In this document: positions 8,615 through 18,368 of the stretch, in pieces | Layout of the letters: each line of letters opens with the position of its first letter | How positions within the stretch are numbered: the first letter of the stretch is position 1 | Assembly (NCBI RefSeq): GCF_018847975.1 | Contig: NZ_CP072597.1 | Span: 682,001-746,000, forward strand | From: Lysobacter sp. K5869 | GTDB lineage: Bacteria > Pseudomonadota > Gammaproteobacteria > Xanthomonadales > Xanthomonadaceae | Direction of reading: 5' to 3' | DNA: 64,000 nt | Made by a program: the position numbers and the translations under genes | Notes under the pieces: generated by a model | Databases searched by the model: none | The model's input: the letters and a program-made list of their open reading frames with translations, nothing else | What the model was told of the DNA's origin: nothing

Positions 8615-8653
8615 AAAAAAAGCGGCGGACCGATTCTCCCGGTTCGCCGCTTC
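8615..8653 (-). terminator. Rho-independent terminator of acs
   Basis: Read on the minus strand, an AAGCGGCG..CGCCGCTT stem with an interrupted inner stem (ACCGGGA/TCGGT) is followed directly by a run of seven T. It starts about 40 bp after the acs stop codon. Confidence 0.85.
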
Positions 8654-8693
8654 GATGACTGAGGCGCGAGCCCCGATCGGCCCGCGCTCGCGC

Positions 8694-10646
<1,953 letters not shown>

Positions 10647-10928
10647 GGGGGCTCCGTGCGATGTGCCGTGGCTGCGTGGGGTCGGACGCGGGACCGCTGA
10701 GGATAGCGGACGGGCGGTGCCGTTTCGCCTTCCGCAGGGTTCGTCCGTAGTCCTCTCAGTGTGCCGCAGTGCAACAACGCACGCTGCGCCGCGGCGTTAG
10801 ACCATGGTCGTAAGCCGCGCAGACAGGCGTCGTTTTTCGACCAATGGCGAATGGTGGCGCCGCGCCGGCCACGCGCAGGCTGGCCTCGGCCGTTCGCTCC
10901 GGGCGGCATTCCTCGGGAGGGAATCACG

Positions 10929-12359
10929 ATGTCGTCTAGCCTGCTTACACGCGGCGCGGGGGAGCGCGCCGGTATCCCGGCCGCGGCGACGCGGCCGCGC
11001 GGCCGCTCGCTGCTGGCCGCCTCGGTGCTGCTCGCGCTGCTGCTGCCCGGCCACGCCCTGGCCCAGACCGCCAAGGAAAAAGAGCTGGAAGCGCGCGTGG
11101 CCGAACTGGAGCGCATGGTCCAGCAACTGGTCTCGCAGCAACAGCAAGTCCAGACCCAGGTCGCCGAGGTCAAGACCGCACAGGCCGCCGCGCCCGCGGT
11201 GGCGGCGGCGCCGGCCAAGAATCCGATCCAATCGACCACGATCAGTCCCTCGGCCAATCCGGGCACGCGTTTCAGCTACGGCGGCTTCATCAAGCTCGAC
11301 GCCTCGGTCACCTCGACCGACGGCGGCGACATCGCCGACGGCTCGGTCGGCCGCTTGTTCTACGTGCCCAAGGCCATTCCGGTCGGCGCCAAGGCCACCC
11401 GCGAAGGCGGCAGCGACACCGACATGGGCGCGAACTTCTCGCGCTTCTGGTTCGCCGCCGACACCGACCTGGACAGCGGCGACAAGCTCAAGGGCTATCT
11501 GGAATTCGATCTGTTCGGCGGCGGTTCCACCGCGTTCACCGGCAACGAGATCGCCACCAACACTTACGCGCTGACCTTGCGCCACGCTTACGTGACCTGG
11601 AACAAGTGGCTGGCCGGCCAGACCTGGTCGAACTTCCAGGACGCCAACGCGCTGCCGGACACGGTCGATTTCCTCGGCCCCACCGAGGGCACGGTGTTCG
11701 TGCGGCAAGCGCAGTTGCGCTACACCAGCGGGCCGTGGTCGTTCTCGGTGGAAAACCCGGAGACCGTCTACACGCCGTTCCGCGGCAACATGGCGCAGGT
11801 CGCCGGCGACGACGGCGCGGTGCCGGACGTGACCGCGCGCTACACCGCCAAGGGCGAGTGGGGCCATTTCAGCGTCGGCGCCTTGGCGCGGCAGCTGAAG
11901 TATCAAGCCGGCCGGGTCAACGACAGCAGCACCGGCTACGGCCTGAGCGTGTCGGGCAAGTGGAACCTCGGCGCCAGCGACGACCTGCGCTACATGGTGA
12001 CCGCCGGCAGCGGCATCGGCCGTTATGTCGGTCTGGCGCTCAACAACGACGCGGTGCTCGACGGCAACGGCGAGTTGGAGAACATCGATCTGGTCGCCGG
12101 CTTCGTCGGCTGGCGGCACGTGTTCAGTCCGAAGCTGCGCGGCAACGTGTTCTATTCGCGGGCGCAGTACGACAACAAGACCGCGCTGACCGGGCTGGGC
12201 ATCACCAAGTCGGCGCAGTCCGCGCACGTCAACCTGATCTACACGCCGATTCCCAAGCTCGACATCGGCGCGGAGTACATCTGGGGCGAGCGCGAGATCG
12301 AGACCGGCGAGAAAGGCGAGTTGAACCGGTTGCAGACGCATGTGAAGTACAGCTTCTGA
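10929..12359 (+). CDS. DcaP-family trimeric outer-membrane porin
   Basis: 476 residues. A basic N-region and hydrophobic stretch (LLAASVLLALLLPGHALAQ) form a signal peptide cleaved near residue 45. A coiled coil follows at about 48-85 (KELEARVAELERMVQQL, then a Gln-rich stretch), as in DcaP porins where this segment sits in the periplasm. After an Ala/Pro linker comes a barrel beginning FSYGGFIKLDASV and ending with LQTHVKYSF, whose final Phe fits the BAM signal. ATG 10929 has GGGAGGGA upstream. DcaP-like channels import dicarboxylates and other anionic compounds; the actual substrate is inferred from the neighbours acs and the MHS transporter. Confidence 0.9.
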   Translation: MSSSLLTRGAGERAGIPAAATRPRGRSLLAASVLLALLLPGHALAQTAKEKELEARVAELERMVQQLVSQQQQVQTQVAEVKTAQAAAPAVAAAPAKNPIQSTTISPSANPGTRFSYGGFIKLDASVTSTDGGDIADGSVGRLFYVPKAIPVGAKATREGGSDTDMGANFSRFWFAADTDLDSGDKLKGYLEFDLFGGGSTAFTGNEIATNTYALTLRHAYVTWNKWLAGQTWSNFQDANALPDTVDFLGPTEGTVFVRQAQLRYTSGPWSFSVENPETVYTPFRGNMAQVAGDDGAVPDVTARYTAKGEWGHFSVGALARQLKYQAGRVNDSSTGYGLSVSGKWNLGASDDLRYMVTAGSGIGRYVGLALNNDAVLDGNGELENIDLVAGFVGWRHVFSPKLRGNVFYSRAQYDNKTALTGLGITKSAQSAHVNLIYTPIPKLDIGAEYIWGEREIETGEKGELNRLQTHVKYSF

Positions 12360-12400
12360 TCGCGAATCGCACGTGGACGCGGCGGCGACGCCGCTTCCAG

Positions 12401-12487
12401 CCGTCGTTGCCGCGAAAGCGGGAATTCAGGGCTTCATCCAGGCATGGCGCTGAAGTCTCCGGATCCCCGCGTTCGCGGGGAGGACGG
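12401..12487. repeat. Diverged inverted repeat, cgaaagcggg type
   Basis: Imperfect inverted ends (ccgtcgttgccgcgaaagcg and cgcgttcgcggggaggacgg) in the 247-bp gap between the porin and the MHS transporter. It is related to the elements at 7064-7157 and 52146-52231. Confidence 0.65.
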
Positions 12488-12606
12488 ACTGAAAGTTTCG
12501 GCGCGAAAACGACGGCTTCGCGCAGCCACACCGAAAAGACAACACCGAGAAAGACGCCCCGGCGGGCCACGACCCGCTTCCATTCCACTGTTCGGGGGAA
12601 CAGCTC

Positions 12607-14271
12607 ATGTCCAGCACCACCGCCAGCACCGCCCCGCACTCGGCGCCGCTGACCAAGGACCACCGCAAGGTGATCTTCGCCTCCAGCCTCGGCACCGTGT
12701 TCGAGTGGTACGACTTCTATCTGTACGGCTCGCTCGCCGTCATCATCGGCAAGCAGTTCTTCGGCGGCCTCAACGAGACCAGCCAGTTCATCTTCGCCCT
12801 GCTCGCCTTCGCCGCCGGCTTCGCGGTGCGGCCGTTCGGCGCGCTGGTGTTCGGCCGCCTGGGCGACATGATCGGGCGCAAGTACACCTTCCTGGTCACC
12901 ATCGTGCTGATGGGCCTGTCGACGTTCCTGGTCGGCATCCTGCCCAGCTACGCGACGCTCGGCATCCTCGCGCCGATCATCCTGATCGTGCTGCGCCTGC
13001 TGCAGGGCCTCGCGCTCGGCGGCGAGTACGGCGGCGCGGCCACCTACGTCGCCGAGCACGCGCCCAACGGCAAGCGCGGCCTGTATACGAGCTTCATCCA
13101 GACCACCGCGACGATCGGCCTGTTCCTGTCGCTGCTGGTGATCTGGGGCTGCCGCAATTACCTGGGCAAGGACGAATTCGAAGCCTGGGGCTGGCGCATT
13201 CCGTTCTGGGTCTCGGTGATCCTGCTCGGCGTGTCGGTGTGGATCCGCATGCAGCTCGCCGAATCGCCGCTGTTCCAGCAGATGAAGGCCGAGGGCAAGA
13301 CCTCCAAGGCGCCGATCACCGAGAGCTTCTTCTCCAAGAACGGCAAGATCGCGCTGCTGGCGCTGCTCGGCGCGACCGCCGGTCAAGCGGTGGTCTGGTA
13401 CGGCGGCCAGTTCTACTCGCTGTTCTTCCTGACCAAGACGCTCGGCATGGACCCCAACCAGGCCGACATCTTCATCGCCATCGCGCTGGCGCTGGCCACC
13501 GGCGGCTTCGTGTTCTTCGGCTGGCTGTCGGACAAGATCGGCCGCAAGGTGATCGTGCTCGGCGGCTGCCTGATCGCGGTGCTGACCTACTTCCCGGTGT
13601 TCAAGGCGATCACCCACAACGTCAATCCGGCGCTGGAAGCCGCGGTCGCCGCTTCGCCGGTCACCGTCACCGCCGATCCGGCGCGTTGCGCGTTCCAGTT
13701 CGATCCGGTCGGCAAGGCCGCGTTCAAACAATCCTGCGACGTGATCAAGTCGGCGCTGGCGAAGAAGGGCATCCCGTACAACAACGCGCCCGGCGCGGCC
13801 GGCAGCGTCGCCACGGTGAGCATCGGCGGCACCGTGCTGACCAGCTTCGAGGGCGAAGGGCTAGACAGCGCCGCGTTCAAGGCACAGTCGGAAGGCTTCG
13901 GCAAGCAGCTCACCGAAGCGCTCGGCAAGGCCGGCTACCCGGCCAAGGCCGATCCCGCGCAGATCAACAAGCCGATGGTGATCTTGCTGCTGACCTTCCT
14001 GGTGCTGCTGGTGACCATGGTCTACGGCCCCATCGCCGCGTGGCTGGTGGAACTGTTCCCGACCCGGATCCGCTACACCTCGATGTCGCTGCCGTACCAC
14101 ATCGGCAACGGCTGGTTCGGCGGCTTCCTGCCGTTCACCGCCTTCGCCATCGTCGCGGCCACGGGCAACATCTACAGCGGCCTGTGGTATCCGGTGGTGG
14201 TGGCGGCGCTGACCGTGGTGATCGGGGCGCTGTTCCTGCCGGAGACGAAGGATCGGGATATTACGGAGTGA
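12607..14271 (+). CDS. MHS-family MFS transporter (metabolite:H+ symporter) with extra loop
   Basis: 554 residues, about 110 longer than typical MHS members. Hallmarks are GTVFEWYDFYLYGSLA near residue 29, the loop GRLGDMIGRKYTF, RLLQGLALGGEYGGAATYVAE, and the second-half GWLSDKIGRKV. Residues from about 340 to 455 form an extra hydrophilic segment between transmembrane helices in the second half, with two Cys and an Ala/Gly-rich pattern. The protein ends PETKDRDI, as in this family. It should couple uptake of a carboxylate or similar metabolite to protons in the inner membrane. Its position 247 bp after the porin and opposite acs suggests an organic-acid substrate. Confidence 0.93.
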   Translation: MSSTTASTAPHSAPLTKDHRKVIFASSLGTVFEWYDFYLYGSLAVIIGKQFFGGLNETSQFIFALLAFAAGFAVRPFGALVFGRLGDMIGRKYTFLVTIVLMGLSTFLVGILPSYATLGILAPIILIVLRLLQGLALGGEYGGAATYVAEHAPNGKRGLYTSFIQTTATIGLFLSLLVIWGCRNYLGKDEFEAWGWRIPFWVSVILLGVSVWIRMQLAESPLFQQMKAEGKTSKAPITESFFSKNGKIALLALLGATAGQAVVWYGGQFYSLFFLTKTLGMDPNQADIFIAIALALATGGFVFFGWLSDKIGRKVIVLGGCLIAVLTYFPVFKAITHNVNPALEAAVAASPVTVTADPARCAFQFDPVGKAAFKQSCDVIKSALAKKGIPYNNAPGAAGSVATVSIGGTVLTSFEGEGLDSAAFKAQSEGFGKQLTEALGKAGYPAKADPAQINKPMVILLLTFLVLLVTMVYGPIAAWLVELFPTRIRYTSMSLPYHIGNGWFGGFLPFTAFAIVAATGNIYSGLWYPVVVAALTVVIGALFLPETKDRDITE

Positions 14272-14293
14272 GGTGACTTCGCTTCGGGTGACG

Positions 14294-14325
14294 GCGCCGG
14301 CTTTCGAGCCGGCGCTGTTGTTTGG
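14294..14325 (+). terminator. Rho-independent terminator after the MHS transporter
   Basis: A perfect 9-bp stem GCGCCGGCT/AGCCGGCGC closed by a TTCG tetraloop, then TGTTGTTT. It begins 23 bp after the stop codon. Confidence 0.85.
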
Positions 14326-14332
14326 GGGGCAA

Positions 14333-14476
14333 AAGGGAAAGAGGGAAAGAGGGGAATAGGGAATGGGGAGTGGCGGCTGCGGCGCGTTGGGAAGCCGATT
14401 CGAGACCATACTGTCCAACAACGAAACACCCACCATTCCCCGTTCCCTTTATTCCCCTCATTCCCCTGCTTCCCCC
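14333..14476. repeat. Imperfect inverted repeat rich in ggggaat / attcccc
   Basis: The left arm carries runs such as gaggggaatagggaatgggg. The right arm carries the complementary ccattccccgttccctttattcccc. A similar gaatggggaatagggat string occurs near 52098. It fills the gap before the UDG-like gene and includes that gene's immediate upstream sequence, leaving no clear Shine-Dalgarno. Confidence 0.6.
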
Positions 14477-15055
14477 ATGCCCTCCCTCCCGCCCCTCCTC
14501 CACGCCATCCGCGCCTGCACCCTGTGCGCCGCGCACCTGCCGCACGGCGTGCGGCCGGTGCTGCAAGCCAGCGCCGCCGCGCGGCTGTTGATCGCGGGGC
14601 AGGCGCCGGGGCGCAAGGTGCACGAGTCGGGGATTCCGTTCGACGACGCCAGCGGCGAGCGGTTGCGCGATTGGCTCGGGGTGGATCGCGAAACCTTCTA
14701 CGACGCCGCGCGCGTGGCGATCGTGCCGATGGGGTTTTGCTATCCCGGCAAGGGCAAGTCCGGCGATCTGCCGCCGCGGCCCGAATGCGCGCCCGCGTGG
14801 CAGGCGCGCCTGTTGCCGCAATTGCGCGGCGTGCGCATGACCCTGGCCGTCGGCCAATACGCGCAGGCCTGGCATCTGCCGGGCGCGGCCTCGCTCACCC
14901 AAGCGGTGGCCGCGTGGCGCGAACGATGGCCGCGCTTGGTCGCGCTGCCGCATCCCAGCCCGCGCAACAACCTGTGGCTCAAGCGCAATCCGTGGTTCGA
15001 GCGCGAACTGGTGCCGGCGCTGCGCGAGCAAGTCGCGCGAGCGCTGGCCGAATGA
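14477..15055 (+). CDS. Uracil-DNA glycosylase superfamily protein
   Basis: 192 residues. It begins with the CTLC pair near residue 14, then LLIAGQAPG (motif 1), PFDDASGERLRDWLG, a central MGFCYPGKG, a TLAVGQYAQAWHL strand-helix, and LPHPSPRNN (motif 2) near residue 160. This is the UDG-superfamily fold. In family 4 motif 1 is usually GE(A)PG, with Glu; here it is GQAPG, with Gln, so classical uracil excision is not certain. ATG 14477 is the only start before motif 1 that avoids the upstream repeat. It ends one base before the convergent TRIC gene. Confidence 0.82.
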   Translation: MPSLPPLLHAIRACTLCAAHLPHGVRPVLQASAAARLLIAGQAPGRKVHESGIPFDDASGERLRDWLGVDRETFYDAARVAIVPMGFCYPGKGKSGDLPPRPECAPAWQARLLPQLRGVRMTLAVGQYAQAWHLPGAASLTQAVAAWRERWPRLVALPHPSPRNNLWLKRNPWFERELVPALREQVARALAE

Positions 15056-15056
15056 G

Positions 15057-15662
15057 TCACTGGTAGACGAATTTGGGCATTTCCCACTCGTAGCGGATCG
15101 CCAGCAAGCGCAGCGCGAAGCCGCCGCCCAGGCAGCCCAGCACGGCGACGCTTTCGGCCACGCCCACGCGCAACAGGACCAGATAGGCCACGCCGGTCAG
15201 CAGCGAGATCACCGCGTACAACTCGCGCTGGAACACCAGCGGAATCTCATTGCACAGCACATCGCGCAGCACGCCGCCGAAGGCGCCGGTGAGCATGCCG
15301 GCGATCACCACGATCGCCGGCTGGTGGCCGCCTTCGCGCGCCACCGCGCAGCCGATCAAGGTGAAAGCGATGAGGCCGAGCGCGTCCAGCCACAAGAAAG
15401 CGCGGCGCAGGCGATGCAGCTTCTTCGCCAGGAACGTCGCCGCGAACGCCGCACCGACGGTGTAGGCCAGATATTCGGGGTGGCGCACCCAGCCCAGCGG
15501 ATAGTGGCCGAGCACGATGTCGCGCAGCGAGCCGCCGCCCAATGCGGTGACGCAAGCGATGATGACCACGCCGAACAAATCCATGCGCCGGCGGCCGGCG
15601 GCGAGCGCGCCGGTCATGGCTTCGGCGCTGATGGCGATGAGGTAGATGATCTGCAACAACAC
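15057..15662 (-). CDS. TRIC / UPF0126 family membrane protein, putative glycine transporter
   Basis: 201 residues with two repeats of three helices plus a seventh. The repeats are marked by the Gly-rich turns GGGSLRDIVLG and GAFGGVLRDVLCNEIP. It opens with the family signature IYLIAISAEAMTGALAAGRRRMDLFG. Bacterial members form trimeric cation channels in structures, and some databases label the family as glycine transporters because of riboswitch links. I chose GTG 15662 because GGAG lies 8 nt upstream and it begins exactly where family members begin. ATG 15719 would add a non-homologous Arg/Ala leader. A tandem glycine riboswitch lies about 160 bp upstream, which supports a glycine-related role. 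Confidence 0.9.
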   Translation of the reverse strand: MLLQIIYLIAISAEAMTGALAAGRRRMDLFGVVIIACVTALGGGSLRDIVLGHYPLGWVRHPEYLAYTVGAAFAATFLAKKLHRLRRAFLWLDALGLIAFTLIGCAVAREGGHQPAIVVIAGMLTGAFGGVLRDVLCNEIPLVFQRELYAVISLLTGVAYLVLLRVGVAESVAVLGCLGGGFALRLLAIRYEWEMPKFVYQ

Positions 15663-15821
15663 AGGGAGAACTCCGGCGACGGTCGGGGGGACCGCGGCGG
15701 CGCGGAGCCCCAGGCGCACGCGGACCGCGCCGCGAACGGACGCGGGCGGTCGGCGGGACGCGCGCGCGAAGGCGCGCGGCGATGCGCATGGGTTTCCGTG
15801 GCCTGAGCCGCGGCGCCGCTC

Positions 15822-16035
15822 CCGCTGTCCTTTTACCTGAGAGTTTGCGCGGCGCCGGCGTGGCCGGACCGCTTGCCCCTTCGGTGGGCCGTCGATGCGG
15901 CCTCTCTCCAGATCGGCGATGTCGTTGCAGTGGTCCGGTTCGGCGAATCGGGTTCGTCGAACCGGGCCTGAGCGATTATGGGAGCCTGCGCCTTCGGCGG
16001 GCGGCGGCCGTGGGCCGGCGCCTCTCTTCTGCGAA
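15822..16035 (-). promoter_or_regulatory. Tandem glycine riboswitch
   Basis: On the minus strand, aptamer 2 (about 15822-15910) shows the canonical strings GGAGAGAGGCC, CCGAAGGGGCAAGC (15871-15884 region) and AAACTCTCAGGTAAAAGGAC, followed by AGCGGG. Aptamer 1 (about 15965-16035) shows GAGAGGCGCC, CCGAAGGCGCA and CGCTCAGGCCC. The linker is longer than usual. The element reads toward the TRIC-family gene. No obvious terminator was found between aptamer 2 and the GTG start, so control may be at translation or by a GC-rich hairpin. In the known class glycine usually turns expression on. Confidence 0.93.
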
Positions 16036-16142
16036 CGGGCGGCATGGTAGCAGGCGCGCGGCGAACGGACGCGTCCGGATCGGGCCGTTCGCCGGCGACC
16101 GGCATGCGCATCCGACCGACGACGCCGGTAACGCGATCTGCT

Positions 16143-16241
16143 TGTAGGAGCGGCGCGAGCCGCGACCGCGGCAACCCAACTGCGACGAAACTTGCGCCGC
16201 GAGCGGAAACCCCGCGGTCGCGGCTCGCGCCGCTCCTACAG
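16143..16241. repeat. REP-like hairpin, 99 bp
   Basis: Palindrome starting tgtaggagcggcgcgagccg and ending cggctcgcgccgctcctaca. It lies between the riboswitch and the end of the ABC ATPase gene, in a 616-bp non-coding stretch that otherwise contains only the riboswitch and its leader. Confidence 0.92.
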
Positions 16242-16278
16242 GGAGCCTTCGACGCCGCGAAGCCGTCCGGACCTTCGC

Positions 16279-17010
16279 TTACTCCTGCGCCAACGCCTCC
16301 ACCATCGACTGCTCCAACGACCGCCCAGGGTCGCCACGAATCGCATCCAACTCGTCCGCGCCCCACTGCCGCCGCAACCGCCCGTCCACCAGCAACGCCG
16401 CGCGGGTGATGAAACGCTCCGCCACATCCAGCGAATGCGTCGCCAGCAACACCGCCACGCCGCGTTCGCGCGCGAGTTGCTGCAGATGCCGCTTGAGCGC
16501 ATAGGCGCTGAGCGGGTCCAAGCCGTTGAGCGGTTCGTCCAACACCAACAGCGGCGGCTCGCCGAGCAGCCCCAGCGCGATCGCCAGTTTCTGCCGGGTG
16601 CCGAGCGAGTACTGGCCGATGCGGCGGTCGAGCATCGGCGCCAGCGACAAGGTCGCGCACAGCGCCAGCGTCGCCTCGGGAATCGCGTCGAGGCCGCGCG
16701 CGCCGGCGAACAGGCGCAGGCATTCGCGGCCGCTCAGCAGCGGCGGCAAGCGCGCCGGGTCGACCGCGAAGCCGAGCGCGCGCTTGGCCGCGAGCGGTTC
16801 GCGGGCGAGGTCGCGGCCGCCGATCGACACCCGCCCCGCGCTCGGCCGCAGCAAGCCGGACAAGCAATGCAGCAAGGTGGTTTTGCCCGAACCGTTCGGG
16901 CCGATCAGCGCGGCGAAATCGCCGGGCATCAAGCGCAGGTCGATGCCGTGCAGCACCGCGTGTTCGTCGTAACGGTGCTGCAGCCCTTGCAGTTCCAATG
17001 CCGCGTTCAT
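16279..17010 (-). CDS. ABC transporter ATP-binding protein
   Basis: 243 residues with Walker A GPNGSGKTT near residue 37, a weakly conserved signature QYSLGTRQKLAIA, Walker B LLVLDEP and the H-loop LATHS. The closest architecture is the ABC-2/CcmA-type ATPase of small exporters (bacteriocin, antibiotic or polysaccharide efflux), not of importers. Its ATG overlaps the stop of the upstream permease by 4 bp (ATGA), so the two are translationally coupled. The substrate is unknown. Confidence 0.9.
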   Translation of the reverse strand: MNAALELQGLQHRYDEHAVLHGIDLRLMPGDFAALIGPNGSGKTTLLHCLSGLLRPSAGRVSIGGRDLAREPLAAKRALGFAVDPARLPPLLSGRECLRLFAGARGLDAIPEATLALCATLSLAPMLDRRIGQYSLGTRQKLAIALGLLGEPPLLVLDEPLNGLDPLSAYALKRHLQQLARERGVAVLLATHSLDVAERFITRAALLVDGRLRRQWGADELDAIRGDPGRSLEQSMVEALAQE

Positions 17011-17993
17011 GACCGACGTTCTCCGCGCAGCGCCGTCAAGGCGGGCAAGCACATCAACAGCGCGATGCCGAACAACGCCGGCGCGGCGCGCCAACTCAAA
17101 CCGAGCAAGACCGCGCCCGCGCCGGCCATCGCGCAGGCGCAGACGAACGCGAACGCGGGATAGCGCCACGCCGCGCGCACGAACCCTCGCCGGGACGACG
17201 GCGCCGCGGCCAGCGCGCGCGCGGCGGCGACGCTGGCGGCGGCGCACGCCTGGGCCAGCAGACTGAACCACGCCAACGCGATGGCGATCAGCAGCACGCC
17301 GGCGCCGGAGGTCAGCGCGGTCGAGCCCGGCAACGCCAGCAGCACCGCGCCGATCATCCAGGCGTGGCCGCCGCGCCGCCAGCGCAGCAAGGCTTCGCGG
17401 CGCTGCCAATCGCTCAGATGCGGCAGGCGCGCATCGTCGAGCCAACGCAAACCGAACAAGGGCTCGCGCGCGCCTTCGCGCAAACGTTGCACAGGACGGC
17501 GACGCTGGCGCAACGCCGCGATCAGCCCGAGCGCGGTGCCGGGTACGAGGCCCGCCGCTACAACGAAGAACGCGGTGCGCAAACGTTCGCCGTCGCCGCC
17601 GAACGCGATCAGCATCGCCGCGACGACGAACACGGCGGCCGCGCCGCCGAGCGCGGCGAGCAGGATCAAGGTGCGGGTCGCGCGCGCCGGCTCGACCGGC
17701 GCGGCCGCCCACCACCCGTGCCGCAACGTGTCGTCGAGCGCGCTCAAGCGCGCGCGGGCGCTGGCGTAGGACAGCGCCAACGCGAGCAAGGCGAACGGCA
17801 ACGGCGACTGCGCGACCAAGCGCGGCAACGCCGCCGGCAGGGCCGCCGCTTCGCCGCCCGCCGCGCGCATCCCGAGCGCGCCGACCAGGGCCAAGGCCAG
17901 CGCCGCGACCGCGCCGCGCCCGCGCTTCCAACCGCCGCCGCGCAGGGCGGCGAGGCGGGCTTCGCGCAGCCAGGGATGGAACAAGGGCGGCAT
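17007..17993 (-). CDS. ABC transporter membrane subunit, hypothetical
   Basis: 328 residues, with six to eight hydrophobic segments (AVAALALALVGALGM; LPFALLALALSYA; LILLAALGGAAAVFVVAAML; AWMIGAVLLALPG; GVLLIAIALAWFSLLAQ; and a C-terminal pair ending LLMCLPAL) separated by Arg-rich loops. No named family motif is visible. Its job is inferred from the 4-bp overlap with an ABC ATPase gene: together they would make a two-gene exporter. The ATG follows a short leader and gives a cytoplasmic amphipathic N-terminus. Confidence 0.82.
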   Translation of the reverse strand: MPPLFHPWLREARLAALRGGGWKRGRGAVAALALALVGALGMRAAGGEAAALPAALPRLVAQSPLPFALLALALSYASARARLSALDDTLRHGWWAAAPVEPARATRTLILLAALGGAAAVFVVAAMLIAFGGDGERLRTAFFVVAAGLVPGTALGLIAALRQRRRPVQRLREGAREPLFGLRWLDDARLPHLSDWQRREALLRWRRGGHAWMIGAVLLALPGSTALTSGAGVLLIAIALAWFSLLAQACAAASVAAARALAAAPSSRRGFVRAAWRYPAFAFVCACAMAGAGAVLLGLSWRAAPALFGIALLMCLPALTALRGERRS

Positions 17994-18133
17994 GATCGGC
18001 GAGGGTAGCGCGGTCGAGGTTGCGCGATGGTGTTCGCCCGGACACCGGCGGGCCCAGTGCCGTCAGATGGGCGCCGCGAACGGAACTTTCCGCCCCTCGC
18101 GCCCGCGGCCAACCCCTAGCCGCATCCCACCGG

Positions 18134-18262
18134 CTGTAGGAGCGGCGTAAGCCGCGACAACGCAAATCGGCAGCCCACAAACACTAAGCAAACCGACGCA
18201 AACGCCCCGCCCCACGCAGCATCGACGCCCCACCTGTAGGAGCGGCGCAAGCCGCGACCACG
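18134..18262. repeat. Two direct REP half-units
   Basis: Two same-orientation half-palindromes, tgtaggagcggcgtaagccgcga from 18135 and tgtaggagcggcgcaagccgcga from 18235, 100 bp apart. Neither has its inverted partner nearby, unlike the complete hairpins elsewhere. They occupy most of the 375-bp gap 17994-18368, in which no gene was recognised. Confidence 0.8.
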
Positions 18263-18368
18263 GCAACTCGACCACGACGCAAACCGCAAACGCGCCACGC
18301 AAACGACCGCCCCGAAGCCCCACGCATTCAAACCGAACGCACGCGCTCCGCCGCCGCCGCCGCCGCCG

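Noticed and set aside
15719..15789. Upstream ATG starts for the TRIC gene (15719) or a separate ORF (15789)
   Set aside because: Both give Arg/Ala/Pro-rich leaders unlike the family; GTG 15662 has a proper ribosome site.
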